Assembly (NCBI RefSeq): GCF_004217285.1
Contig: NZ_SHKS01000002.1
Coordinates: 372,001-436,000, forward strand
Origin: Streptomyces sp. BK239
GTDB lineage: Bacteria; Actinomycetota; Actinomycetes; Streptomycetales; Streptomycetaceae
Reading direction: 5' to 3'
DNA: 64,000 bases
Shown here: piece after piece, positions 43,332 through 51,689 of the stretch
Numbering within the stretch: position 1 is the first letter of the stretch
Layout of the letters: every line of letters starts with the position of its first letter
The notes under the pieces: model-generated
The model's database searches: none
What the model was told of the DNA's origin: nothing
What the model saw: the letters and a program-made list of their open reading frames with translations, nothing else
Position numbers and translations under genes: made by a program

Positions 43332-43547
43332 ATGACACACCGTGCGCGACACAAGGAGCTCAACACCTCCCGCGCCTCACCACCTGACGAACCGGGGCAT
43401 GACGTGGTCCCTCTCAGAGGCGACTTCCTGGAGTTCCTCGGCCTGGTGCTGGCTGTGGGCGCCCTCGTCCTGGTCGTCGTACGCCCTGAGCTCCCCGAAG
43501 CGTTCGTGCGCGCCCTTTCATCGAGCACGGCCGGACTCGTCCGTTGA
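43332..43547 (+). CDS. Small single-pass membrane protein (tentative)
   Basis: 71 residues: a hydrophilic head (1-30), a membrane helix (about 32-50, FLEFLGLVLAVGALVLVVV) and a short tail. The ATG has AGGG 7 nt upstream. It lies between the two-box regulatory block and the ABC transporter and would be first in that operon; a strong hairpin (43567-43606) follows. Unrecognised. Confidence 0.45.
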   Translation: MTHRARHKELNTSRASPPDEPGHDVVPLRGDFLEFLGLVLAVGALVLVVVRPELPEAFVRALSSSTAGLVR

Positions 43548-43566
43548 GCCGGCACACCATCACGCC

Positions 43567-43606
43567 CGGTCCGCGCGGCACCGTCTGCGCGGTGCCGGGC
43601 GGACCG
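43567..43606 (+). terminator. Intra-operon hairpin before the ABC exporter
   Basis: CGGTCCGC-g-CGGCACCG (43567-43583) pairs with CGGTGCCG-g-GCGGACCG (43590-43606): a 16-bp stem with one G-G mismatch and a 6-nt loop. It ends 17 bp before the GTG of the exporter, with no T-run. It could be a partial terminator or an mRNA processing site. Confidence 0.55.
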
Positions 43607-43623
43607 CAGAAGGAAGGAACGTT

Positions 43624-45441
43624 GTGAACACCGCATCCGCCCCGGCGAAGGACGAGTCGTCCCTGTCTGCCCGGGAGACCGTCAGGGCGCTGTACGGGTA
43701 TGTCCGGCCGCACCGTTGGGCCGTCGCCCTTGGTCTGTTGTGCGCCCTGGTGGGGGCCGCCGGGGCGCTGCTGCAGCCGTTGGCCACGAAAGCGCTGGTG
43801 GACCGGATGGCTTCCGGTGGGACCATCGCCGGGATCCTGATCGGGCTCACCGTGCTGGTGGTGGTGGGCACGGCGGTCGAGGCGTTCGGCGCGTACGTGC
43901 TGGAGCGGACGGCGGAGTCGGTGGTCCTGGCCGCTCGACGCACCGTGGTGGGGCGGCTGTTGCGGCTGCGGATCGCGGAATGGGAGCGGATCCCGCCGGG
44001 TGATCTGATGTCCCGCGTCACCTCGGACACCACGCTGCTGCGGGCGGTCAGCACGCAGGCGGTCGTCTCCGCGGCCACGGGTGCGGTCGCGTTCGTCGCG
44101 GCGATCGTGATGATGGCTCTGCTCGATGTCGTGCTGCTGGGTGTCACGCTCGGCGTGGTCGTGCTGGTCGGCGGGGCCGTCGCGCTGGTCATGCCGAAGA
44201 TCGCCCGGGCCACCGAGCGATCGCAGCAGGCGGTCGGGGAGATCTCCGTCGCGTTGGAGCGGGCCTTCGGGGCGTTCCGCACGGTGAAGGCGTCCGGTGC
44301 CGAGGGCCGGGAGACCGCCCGGGTGGAGGCGGCTGCGCGGCGGGCGTGGCGGCACGGCGTGAAGAGCGCGAAGTGGGAGGCCGCGGCGGGCTCGGCCGAC
44401 GAACTCGCCGTCCAGCTGGCCTTCCTCGCGGTGCTCGCGGTCGGCGGGGCGCGCGTGGCGTCCGGGGAGATCCCCGTGTCCACCCTCATCGCCTTCCTGC
44501 TGTATCTCTTCTACCTGATCGAGCCGGTGTCCAGACTGGTCGACGCCGTCTCCCAGTATCAGGAGGGGGCGGCGGCGCTCTCCCGGATCGCGCAGGTGGA
44601 ACAGCTGGCGACCGAGCCGACCGACGGCCGGCACAACGGCCCGCCCAGGCAGGGGGCATCGGTGTCGGAGCCGGCGTCGGTCCGCTTCGAGGACGTGTCC
44701 TTCCGCTACGGGCCCGGTTCGCCGTACATCCATCAGCAGGTGAGTTTCGAGGTTCCGGGAACCGGTACGACGGCCTTCGTCGGTCCCTCGGGCGCGGGCA
44801 AGTCGACGGTCTTCGCGCTCATCGAGCGGTTCCACGAAGTCACCGGCGGCCGGGTCCTGGTCGACGGCAAGGACGTGCGGGACTGGTCCCTGTCCGAGCT
44901 GCGGTCTGCCATCGGGTACGTGGAACAGGACGCGCCCGTCTTGGCCGGCACCCTGCGGGAGAACCTCGTCTTCGCGGCGCCCGGCGCGAGCGACGACGAC
45001 ATCCGCGACGTCCTCGCCCGCACGAAGCTCGACACCCTCGTCGAGCGCCTGCCCCACGGCCTGGACACCCCGGTCGGACACCGCGGTTCGAAACTGTCGG
45101 GCGGCGAACGGCAGCGCATCGCCATCGCCCGCGCACTGCTGCGCAAGCCCCGACTGCTGCTCCTGGACGAGGCGACCTCACAGCTCGACGCCGTCAACGA
45201 GCTCGTGCTGCGGGACGTCATCACGGAGGTGGCCCGCGACACCACCGTGCTGGTGGTGGCCCACCGCCTGTCCACGGTGACCGGAGCCGACCGCATCGTC
45301 GTCCTGGACGCCGGCCAGGTCCGAGCCGTCGGCACTCACGAGGAACTGGTGACCGAGGACCCGCTGTACGCACGACTGGCAGCCGCCCAGCTCCTTCCCG
45401 CTCAGTCCGCGCTGAGCGGGATCCGCAGCCGCACCCGGTAG
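43624..45441 (+). CDS. ABC exporter (fused permease-ATPase)
   Basis: 605 residues. Six-helix ABC membrane domain (about 25-310) followed by the ATPase: Walker A GPSGAGKST, Q-loop YVEQDAPVL, signature LSGGERQRIAIARA, Walker B LLLLDEATSQLD and the switch His in VVAHRLS. A typical half-transporter working as a homodimer; drug or lipid export is likely. The GTG at 43624 has GAAGGAA upstream. Its 3' end overlaps the convergent histidine kinase gene by 40 bp. Confidence 0.93.
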   Translation: MNTASAPAKDESSLSARETVRALYGYVRPHRWAVALGLLCALVGAAGALLQPLATKALVDRMASGGTIAGILIGLTVLVVVGTAVEAFGAYVLERTAESVVLAARRTVVGRLLRLRIAEWERIPPGDLMSRVTSDTTLLRAVSTQAVVSAATGAVAFVAAIVMMALLDVVLLGVTLGVVVLVGGAVALVMPKIARATERSQQAVGEISVALERAFGAFRTVKASGAEGRETARVEAAARRAWRHGVKSAKWEAAAGSADELAVQLAFLAVLAVGGARVASGEIPVSTLIAFLLYLFYLIEPVSRLVDAVSQYQEGAAALSRIAQVEQLATEPTDGRHNGPPRQGASVSEPASVRFEDVSFRYGPGSPYIHQQVSFEVPGTGTTAFVGPSGAGKSTVFALIERFHEVTGGRVLVDGKDVRDWSLSELRSAIGYVEQDAPVLAGTLRENLVFAAPGASDDDIRDVLARTKLDTLVERLPHGLDTPVGHRGSKLSGGERQRIAIARALLRKPRLLLLDEATSQLDAVNELVLRDVITEVARDTTVLVVAHRLSTVTGADRIVVLDAGQVRAVGTHEELVTEDPLYARLAAAQLLPAQSALSGIRSRTR

Positions 45442-46511
45442 CCGCCTTCCGTGGTCGGGCCCGCATCCAGGGTGCCGTGCAGGACGTCGGCACGTTCCCG
45501 CAGTCCGACGAGGCCTTGCCGGGAGCCGGGGAGGGACAGGGAAGGACGCGTGGGCGGGGTGTTGGTGACGGTCACTCCGATGTCGTCGCCGTCCTGCCAC
45601 AGTTCGACGCCGGCAGTGGCGCCAGGTGCGTGTTTGCGGACGTTGGTCAGCGCTTCCTGCACCGTACGGTAGAGAGCGCGTTGGGTGGGTGTGCTCACAG
45701 TGGGTGGCAGTTCGCCCGTCAGCTGTACGTGAGTGCCGCTTGATTCCACGAGTTTGCGCAGGTCGGCAAGGGTGGGCTGAGGCGTCAGCTCGGTGGCGTC
45801 GCCGCCGGAGGCCCGCAGCAGGGTGACCATGGTGCGCAGTTCGTCGAGCGTGGTGACGCTCAGCGAACGGATCGTGCGGGCGGCCTCCTTGGCGTCCGCG
45901 TCCTTGGTGCCGACCTGCAATGCTCCGGCCCGGACGGCGATCAGGCTGACCTGGTGGGAGACCACGTCGTGCATCTCGCGTGCCAGTTGGGCGCGTTCGC
46001 GGGCGAGGACGGCCTGGGCGTGCAGGGTCCGCTCGTGTTCCCTTGCCTCCTCGATCTCGGCCAGTCGCTTCGCGAGGTCCCGCTGTGCCTGGAGCAGCTG
46101 GCCGAAGAGGACCGGCGCCGCGGCCGTGGCCAGGCCGTACACGAAGAAGACCACTGTCATGGTCCGGTCTACCTCGGCCAGGGGCCACGGGGTGCTGCTC
46201 GCGACGGCGGCCAGGGCGACGCACACGGCGAGGAGACGGCGGTTGCGGGAGCGTTCGGCCAGGGTGAACAACGCCGCGAGCACAGCGACGGCGACGTCCT
46301 GCATCAGCGCGACGGGCAGGGTGAGCAGGAACACGCCGAGCGGGAACCTGCGCCGGAAGGCCAGCGCGGTGCACCCGACAGCCGCCAGCGCGAGCCCGAG
46401 GCGCGTGGGCTCCCAGTTGTTCAGCCGCACGTCCACGGCCGCCGCGACCACCAGGGCGAGGTCGATGACCGGCGCGGGAAGCCGCTGCCACAGGACGCGT
46501 GCACGGCTCAT
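45402..46511 (-). CDS. NarL-family sensor histidine kinase
   Basis: 369 residues: four or five membrane helices in the first 140, a coiled-coil linker (LLQAQRDLAKRLAEIEEARE), the phospho-acceptor His in AREMHDVVSHQVSL, N-box EALTNVRKHAPG and G-box GSRQGLVGLRERAD. Similar in size and layout to LiaS/VraS-type envelope-stress sensors with no extracellular domain. It overlaps its response regulator by ATGA; the regulator comes first, the reverse of the pair at 19.4-21.4 kb. Confidence 0.94.
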   Translation of the reverse strand: MSRARVLWQRLPAPVIDLALVVAAAVDVRLNNWEPTRLGLALAAVGCTALAFRRRFPLGVFLLTLPVALMQDVAVAVLAALFTLAERSRNRRLLAVCVALAAVASSTPWPLAEVDRTMTVVFFVYGLATAAAPVLFGQLLQAQRDLAKRLAEIEEAREHERTLHAQAVLARERAQLAREMHDVVSHQVSLIAVRAGALQVGTKDADAKEAARTIRSLSVTTLDELRTMVTLLRASGGDATELTPQPTLADLRKLVESSGTHVQLTGELPPTVSTPTQRALYRTVQEALTNVRKHAPGATAGVELWQDGDDIGVTVTNTPPTRPSLSLPGSRQGLVGLRERADVLHGTLDAGPTTEGGYRVRLRIPLSAD

Positions 46512-47179
46512 CCGCCGGCCTCCGACCGCAGGCGCTCGTCGAGCAGCCCGGCCCGCTGCGCCAGCAGCGCGGCCTGTACCCGGCCCGCCACCCGCAGCTT
46601 CGTCAGGATCGCGCTGACGTGGTCCTTGACCGTGCCCGCCCCCAGGTGGATGCGCGCCCCGATGTCCGCGTTCGACAAGCCCTCCGCCACCAGGACGAGG
46701 ACGTCACGCTCCCGCGCGGTGAGCAGCCGGACCCGCGCCGCGTCCTCGTCGACAACCGTCTCGGTGCCGGGGTGGCTGTGCAGCAGGGTCCGCGACGCCT
46801 TGGGGGACAGCACGACGCCGCCCGCGGCCAGGGTGCGCACCAGATGAGGGAGTTGCTCCGGTTCGGTGTCCTTGAGCAGGAAGCCGGCAGCGCCGCCGTT
46901 CAGCGCGGTCAGGATGTACTCGTCGGCGTCGAACGTGGTCAGCATCGCCACCACCGGCGGGTCCGGCATCGTGCGCAGCTCGCGAAGGACGGTGAGCCCG
47001 TCGACGTCCGGCATCCGGATGTCCAGCAGCACCACGCCGGGCCGCTCCCGGCGGACGGTGTCCACCGCGTCTGCGCCGCTCGCGGTCGCGACGACCTCTA
47101 TGTCCTCGGACGCGCCCAGAATCAGCTGGAAGCCCGAGCGGACCAGAGCCTCGTCGTCGACCACCACTACCCGTATCAC
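46508..47179 (-). CDS. NarL/LiaR-type response regulator
   Basis: 223 residues. Receiver with acidic pair VVVDDE, phospho-acceptor Asp in VVLLDIRMPDVDG, Lys in FLLKDTEPEQL; LuxR helix-turn-helix at about 150-215 (EGLSNADIGARIHLGAGTVKDHVSAIL). The GTG at 47179 starts VIRVVVVDDE. It is the likeliest candidate to bind the paired boxes upstream of the flanking DUF418 genes. The gap 47180-47363 holds its promoter; a -10-like TAGGGT is visible on the minus strand near 47232. Confidence 0.93.
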   Translation of the reverse strand: MIRVVVVDDEALVRSGFQLILGASEDIEVVATASGADAVDTVRRERPGVVLLDIRMPDVDGLTVLRELRTMPDPPVVAMLTTFDADEYILTALNGGAAGFLLKDTEPEQLPHLVRTLAAGGVVLSPKASRTLLHSHPGTETVVDEDAARVRLLTARERDVLVLVAEGLSNADIGARIHLGAGTVKDHVSAILTKLRVAGRVQAALLAQRAGLLDERLRSEAGG

Positions 47180-47363
47180 GCGCCCCGCCTCACCTTGTTC
47201 ATGCCGTTCGGCCCATGCCGACTCGACCCTAAAGCCATGCGGAGCCCTTGCGGCCCGCGAGCGGCGGCACCCGCCACACGGCGGGGCAGCACCCACCGCT
47301 CGGCAGGGCCACAACAGCCTTCTGCCGACAGGCCGTACGGATTCCCCGGGGCGCCCGCCCGGC

Positions 47364-48659
47364 TCAGCGGACGCGGTTCGCCAGTTCGGTGGCTCTGTTG
47401 AGGAGGTACTCCAACGGGCCGCGGCGGAAGAAGCGGGACCAGATCCCAGCGAACAGGGTGGCCCCGGCCACGAAGCAGAGCAGCAGCTCGAAGGAGGCGG
47501 ACTGCGGTGGGGTGACCCCTTCGCCGGGCAGGGCGAGGATCACCAGGATGTGGCTCACGTAGAGGGTCAGGGACATGGTGCCGACGGCGATGACCGGCGC
47601 CGCCAGCCGGCGCAGCACCGGCAGCCGGTCCACGGCCACCGTCAGGCACAGGATCACGGTGATCGCGACTCCCACGCAGCCGATGAGGTCGAACGTGGAA
47701 CCGCTGTGCGGCTCCGCCGCCAGCAGCCCCCAGGCGTCGGGGCCCCACAGTCCATTGCCGACCGGCAGGTCGAAGGACCCCTCTGCCATGCCGGGATCCT
47801 TCATGGCGGTGCCTTCCTTCAGGACGTCGAAGTCCTTCATGCCAGGCATCCCGGCCATGATCTCCCTGGCGCCGCCGGTCAACCGGAGCGCCAGCCACGA
47901 GACGCCGTATCCGAAAGCGGTCAGCGCGGGACCGACCACGGCCAGCCGCCGCCGCACCGCACCGGAGGACAGATCCAGTCGGCCCAGGGCCATGCCGGTG
48001 ACCACGAACGTCATCCAGGTGATCGCCGGGTAGAAGCCGGTGAGCAGGAAGTCGAGCACACCCACGCCGGAGAGGCGCGCGATCGGGTCGTAGGAGTCGA
48101 TCGTGTGCACGGTCGACTCGCTGAGCAGCGCCCGCAGGGCGTACGCCACCTGCGGCATGACGAGCGCGAGCGCGACCGCGACGGTCGCGAGAGTCCTGGC
48201 GCGCAACCGCAGCAGAGGCAGGGCCAACAGGAAGTACACCGCGTAGAAGTTGATGATGACGCCGCCGCCGAAGTCGGTCATCGCCAGCGCGGTCCCCACC
48301 ACCAGAAGGATCACGGCCCGGATCACGATCCTGGCCTTCGCCTGCCGGCCGGCCAGTCCGGTCTTCGGCTCCGGACGGCCGGCGATCAGCACCAGCGAGA
48401 ACCCGGCGAGGGTGGCGAACAGCGCCGAGGCCCGGCCGCTCGCCAGCCAGACGGCCCAGGTGCCCATGCCGTCACCGGAGACGGGGAAGGGATTGAAGGG
48501 GCCTACGTGCACGGCGAACATTCCGAACACGGCCACGGCACGGGCGAGGTCCACCCCGACCAGGCGCGCCGTCGACGAAGGGCGTTCCGTCGCCGTGACA
48601 GGCTCGGGTACGTCCAGGGGCTGGGCAGGCGCCTTGTCGGCGCTTTCGATCTCGGTCAC
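47364..48659 (-). CDS. DUF418/HGSNAT-like polytopic membrane protein, copy 2
   Basis: 431 residues, paralogous to 41849-43117 over its full length (STARLVGVDLARAVAVFGMFAVHVG, LFATLAGFSLVLIAGRPEPK, FFRRGPLEYLLNRATELANRV). The equivalent external loop is methionine-rich (EIMAGMPGMKDFDV ... TAMKDPGMAEG). The GTG at 48659 is homologous to the ATG of copy 1 and has the same GCGAGGTT ribosome-binding context; longer upstream frames are antisense to the thioesterase. Confidence 0.87.
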   Translation of the reverse strand: MTEIESADKAPAQPLDVPEPVTATERPSSTARLVGVDLARAVAVFGMFAVHVGPFNPFPVSGDGMGTWAVWLASGRASALFATLAGFSLVLIAGRPEPKTGLAGRQAKARIVIRAVILLVVGTALAMTDFGGGVIINFYAVYFLLALPLLRLRARTLATVAVALALVMPQVAYALRALLSESTVHTIDSYDPIARLSGVGVLDFLLTGFYPAITWMTFVVTGMALGRLDLSSGAVRRRLAVVGPALTAFGYGVSWLALRLTGGAREIMAGMPGMKDFDVLKEGTAMKDPGMAEGSFDLPVGNGLWGPDAWGLLAAEPHSGSTFDLIGCVGVAITVILCLTVAVDRLPVLRRLAAPVIAVGTMSLTLYVSHILVILALPGEGVTPPQSASFELLLCFVAGATLFAGIWSRFFRRGPLEYLLNRATELANRVR

Positions 48660-48691
48660 CGGGACAACCTCGCCGAGACGTGGGCGGTCGA

Positions 48692-48751
48692 CCATCCGCC
48701 GGGCTTCAGGAGGTGTCCCGCCGGTCGGCCCACCGCCCCCCTCCGGTCGGC
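48692..48751. promoter_or_regulatory. Conserved upstream block of DUF418 copy 2 with two 22-bp-spaced boxes
   Basis: CCATCC (48692), GGCTTCAG (48702-48709), GCCGGTCGGC at 48720-48729 and TCCGGTCGGC at 48742-48751, again 22 bp apart and at the same distances as before copy 1. The boxes fit GCCGRYCGGC. They also lie before the divergent thioesterase gene. Confidence 0.6.
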
Positions 48752-48843
48752 GGGGGGGGCGGGAGCCGTGCGAGGAGGAAGTGGACGCCGCAGTGGGCGA
48801 GGATGATGATGTCCCCGGACGAACACAGCAGGAGGAGCCACCA

Positions 48844-49266
48844 GTGAGCGAGCCGTTTTCCGTCCGGATCACCGTCCGCGGATACGAGACCGACACGCAG
48901 GGCCATGTGAACCAGAGTGTGTACGTCAACTACGCGGAACACGCCCGCTGGTCGCTGCTCCAGGCCGCCGGGATCACCCAGGCCGCCCTGATCGCGAGGG
49001 GCGTCGGGCCCGTCGCCCTGGAGACGACCATCCGCTACAAGCGTGAGCTTCTCGCCGGCGACGAGGTCGACGTGACGTGCGTCTTCGAGTGGAGCGGCGG
49101 CAAGACGTTCCGCATCGAGCAGGTCATGCGCAAGGCCGACGGCACGGTGGCGGCCGAACTCACCGCGGTCGGCGGCCTGCTGGACCTGAAGTCACGGCGG
49201 ATGGTGCCCGACCCGCAGAACCACTTCAAGGAACTGGCGTCCGACCCGGCCCTGTTCGGCCTCTGA
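48844..49266 (+). CDS. Acyl-CoA thioesterase (hotdog fold)
   Basis: 140 residues of the 4-hydroxybenzoyl-CoA thioesterase/YbgC type. ETDTQGHVNQSVYVNYAEHARW carries the conserved Asp/Gln-Gly-His-x-Asn active-site start; ALETTIRYKRELLAGDEVDV follows. It hydrolyses an acyl-CoA in the cytoplasm. The GTG at 48844 has AGGAGGAG upstream. Divergent from DUF418 copy 2. Confidence 0.92.
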   Translation: MSEPFSVRITVRGYETDTQGHVNQSVYVNYAEHARWSLLQAAGITQAALIARGVGPVALETTIRYKRELLAGDEVDVTCVFEWSGGKTFRIEQVMRKADGTVAAELTAVGGLLDLKSRRMVPDPQNHFKELASDPALFGL

Positions 49267-49275
49267 CGGACGGCG

Positions 49276-50124
49276 TCACCCGAAGGCCGCTCGACACTCG
49301 CGCGCCCACTCGCGGTAGGTCCGCGCCGGACGCCCCAGCAGCTCCGGCACGTCCTCGGTGACCACGGCGTTGCCGCCGTCGCGTACGAAGGCGTTGCCGG
49401 CCAGGACGCCCTCCGCCTGGGCCTCACCGAGACCCCATGCGAGCAGACGCTCACGCGCCTGGCGCGGTGTGAGGTCCCGGGTGGTGATCGGCCGGCCGAG
49501 GACCTCGGCGAGCACGGCGGCCTGCTCCGGGACGCTGATCGTCTCCGGTCCGGTCAGCGTGTACGTCCGTCCGGCGAGCCGGCCGTCGAGAAGGACCCGC
49601 GCCGCGGCCTCGGCCACGTCACGCGGGTCGATCACGCCCTGCGCCCCGTCGCCGCTCATGTTCGGCACCGGCTCGCCCGCTTTGATCGGGGCCGCCCAGC
49701 TCAGTGTGTTCGAGGCGAACGACGAGGGCCGCAGGACGGCCCACTCGGCCCCGCTCTCGCGCACGGCCCGCTCGCCGGGCAGATGCCACGTTCCGAAAGC
49801 GCCCAGACCGGGGTCTCCGGTCGCGATCGCGGACAGCTTCACCAGCCGGCCGACCCGCGCCGACCGGGCCGCCGCCACCAGCGCCTGGTCGTGGTGGGTG
49901 TCCGGACCCGGGACGCCCACCAGGAACGCGGCCCGCGCTCCGGCCGCCGCGGCCTCCAGGGAGCCGGGGTCGAGGTAGTCCCCACGTGCCACCTCCACCC
50001 CTGAGGGCAACGCGGCGGCCTTCGCCGGGTCGCGGAGCAGTGCGCGCACCTTCTCGCCGCGTGCCGTCAACTGTCGTACGAGTTCACTGCCGATGGTGCC
50101 CGTGGCACCGGTCACGAGGATCAT
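49276..50124 (-). CDS. NmrA-like NAD(P)-binding protein
   Basis: 282 residues of the atypical short-chain dehydrogenase (NmrA/QOR2) group: MILVTGATGTIGSELVRQL (GxxGxxG), RALLRDPAKAA, and DPRDVAEAAARVLLD with YTLTGPETISVPEQA. The Ser-Tyr-Lys triad is not obvious, as usual for redox-sensing members. Divergent from an AraC-type regulator 96 bp away, which probably controls it. Confidence 0.9.
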   Translation of the reverse strand: MILVTGATGTIGSELVRQLTARGEKVRALLRDPAKAAALPSGVEVARGDYLDPGSLEAAAAGARAAFLVGVPGPDTHHDQALVAAARSARVGRLVKLSAIATGDPGLGAFGTWHLPGERAVRESGAEWAVLRPSSFASNTLSWAAPIKAGEPVPNMSGDGAQGVIDPRDVAEAAARVLLDGRLAGRTYTLTGPETISVPEQAAVLAEVLGRPITTRDLTPRQARERLLAWGLGEAQAEGVLAGNAFVRDGGNAVVTEDVPELLGRPARTYREWARECRAAFG

Positions 50125-50220
50125 GGCTCTCACGGTGCCGGGCGTCGCCGCCGCATCTCTAGGAGATTCCGGCACGCTTCGGCGACCCTCCGGGACCTGT
50201 CCGGCGCTTACGGTGGAGCG

Positions 50221-51012
50221 GTGACCGACGTCCTCGCCGAACAGCCCCTCACCGTCCACGACCGGGCGCGCCCCTGGATCTCCGGCGTCGCGGCGGTGCG
50301 GGCCACGGGTCCCGTCGAGAACGCCCTCGCACACCCGCCGGACACCGCGACCCAGGTGGTCGTGCGCCTGCGGGGCGACGGGTGGCGCGACACACTGGTC
50401 GTCGGACCGCGCACCCTGGCCACGTACCACGCGGACGCGCACCAGCGGGTGGTGTCCTGTGTGCGCCTGCGTCTGGAGCCGGGTGCGGTGCGACCGCTGC
50501 TGGGTGTGCCGGCCGTGGACCTCGTCGGCCGGGTGATGCCGCTGGGCGCCCTGCCCTCCGACACGGCCCGTGCGCTGGCGCGCGAACTGGCTCACCAGGA
50601 GCCGGGTGAGGTCACGTCGGGACTCGCGGATCTGCTCCCCCCGCCCTCCGACCGTTCCCGCGACCGCGACCGGCTGCTGCGCGCCGCCGTCGCCGCCCTG
50701 TCGACCCGCCGGGACCGCGCGCCGGCCGCCGTGCGGGACGTCGCCCGCCAACTGGCCGTCAGTGAACGCCAGTTGCGCAACCTCTTCGCGGAGGGCATCG
50801 GCCTCTCCCCCAAGCACTTCGCCCGCATCGACCGCGTGCGGCACGTGCTGGACCACGCCCTGACCACCCCGTGGGCCGAACTCGCCGCCGTCACCGGTTA
50901 CTACGACCAGTCGCACATGACGGCCGACTTCCGCACCCTGATGGGTGTGCCGCCCCGGGCGTTCTTCTCAGGGCGGCTGCCGCGGGCCACACCCTGCCAA
51001 GCGCCCTCATGA
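50221..51012 (+). CDS. AraC-family transcriptional regulator
   Basis: 263 residues. An N-terminal sensor domain (about 15-150, with LGALPSDTARALAREL) and a C-terminal AraC double helix-turn-helix (about 165-250: VRDVARQLAVSERQLRNLFAEGIGLSPKHFARIDRV, then WAELAAVTGYYDQSHMTADFRTLMGVPPRAF). GTG start at 50221. Divergent from the NmrA-like gene. Confidence 0.9.
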   Translation: MTDVLAEQPLTVHDRARPWISGVAAVRATGPVENALAHPPDTATQVVVRLRGDGWRDTLVVGPRTLATYHADAHQRVVSCVRLRLEPGAVRPLLGVPAVDLVGRVMPLGALPSDTARALARELAHQEPGEVTSGLADLLPPPSDRSRDRDRLLRAAVAALSTRRDRAPAAVRDVARQLAVSERQLRNLFAEGIGLSPKHFARIDRVRHVLDHALTTPWAELAAVTGYYDQSHMTADFRTLMGVPPRAFFSGRLPRATPCQAPS

Positions 51013-51073
51013 GGCCAGGGTGAAGCGGAATTCGGGTGCACCGCGCCCCGGGCACCTGCGATGCTCCCGTCCC

Positions 51074-51673
51074 ATGCCCCCGCGACGCGTCAGACCCAGC
51101 CTGTACATCTCCGTGGACATCGAGGCCGACGGGCCCATTCCCGGCCCGTATTCGATGCTCAGCCTCGGCGCCGCGGTCGCCGGTGTGCAGGACGCGGACG
51201 GTTTCACCGCAGCCGATCCCGCCGCGCGGACCTTCTACCGCGAACTGCGGCCCATCAGCGAGGAGTTCGTGCCCGAGGCGCTGGCCGTGAGCGGGCTCGA
51301 CCGGGAGCGGCTGCGCGAGCAGGGGATCGAACCCTCCCTGGCACTGGCCCAGTTCGCCCACTGGGTGCGTGAGGTGAGCGACGGCGCGCAGCCGGTGATG
51401 TGCGGCTACCCGGCGCCGTACGACTGGACCTTCCTGTACTGGTATCTGATCCGGTTCACCGGGTCGAGTCCGTTCGGGCACTCCGGCTGCCTCGACATGA
51501 AGACGCTGTACGCCACGAAGGCGGGACTGCCGCTGCGGGCGGTGGCGAAGCGCGCCATGCCGCCCGAGCTGCTGTCGACGCGCCGCCACACCCACCACGC
51601 CCTCGACGACGCGATCGAACAGGCCGAGCTGTTCGCCAACCTCATGGCCTGGGCGGGCCCCCCGGAGTCCTGA
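51074..51673 (+). CDS. DEDDh-type 3'-5' exonuclease
   Basis: 199 residues. Exo I VDIEADGP (Asp/Glu), Exo II GYPAPYDWTFLYW (Asp) and Exo III HTHHALDDAIEQAEL (His...Asp) form a complete DEDDh site, so a DNA or RNA 3'-5' exonuclease is expected. No polymerase or other domain is attached. The ATG at 51074 begins MPPRRVRPSLYISVDIEA. Confidence 0.87.
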   Translation: MPPRRVRPSLYISVDIEADGPIPGPYSMLSLGAAVAGVQDADGFTAADPAARTFYRELRPISEEFVPEALAVSGLDRERLREQGIEPSLALAQFAHWVREVSDGAQPVMCGYPAPYDWTFLYWYLIRFTGSSPFGHSGCLDMKTLYATKAGLPLRAVAKRAMPPELLSTRRHTHHALDDAIEQAELFANLMAWAGPPES

Positions 51674-51689
51674 GGCCGCCCCTTCCGGC

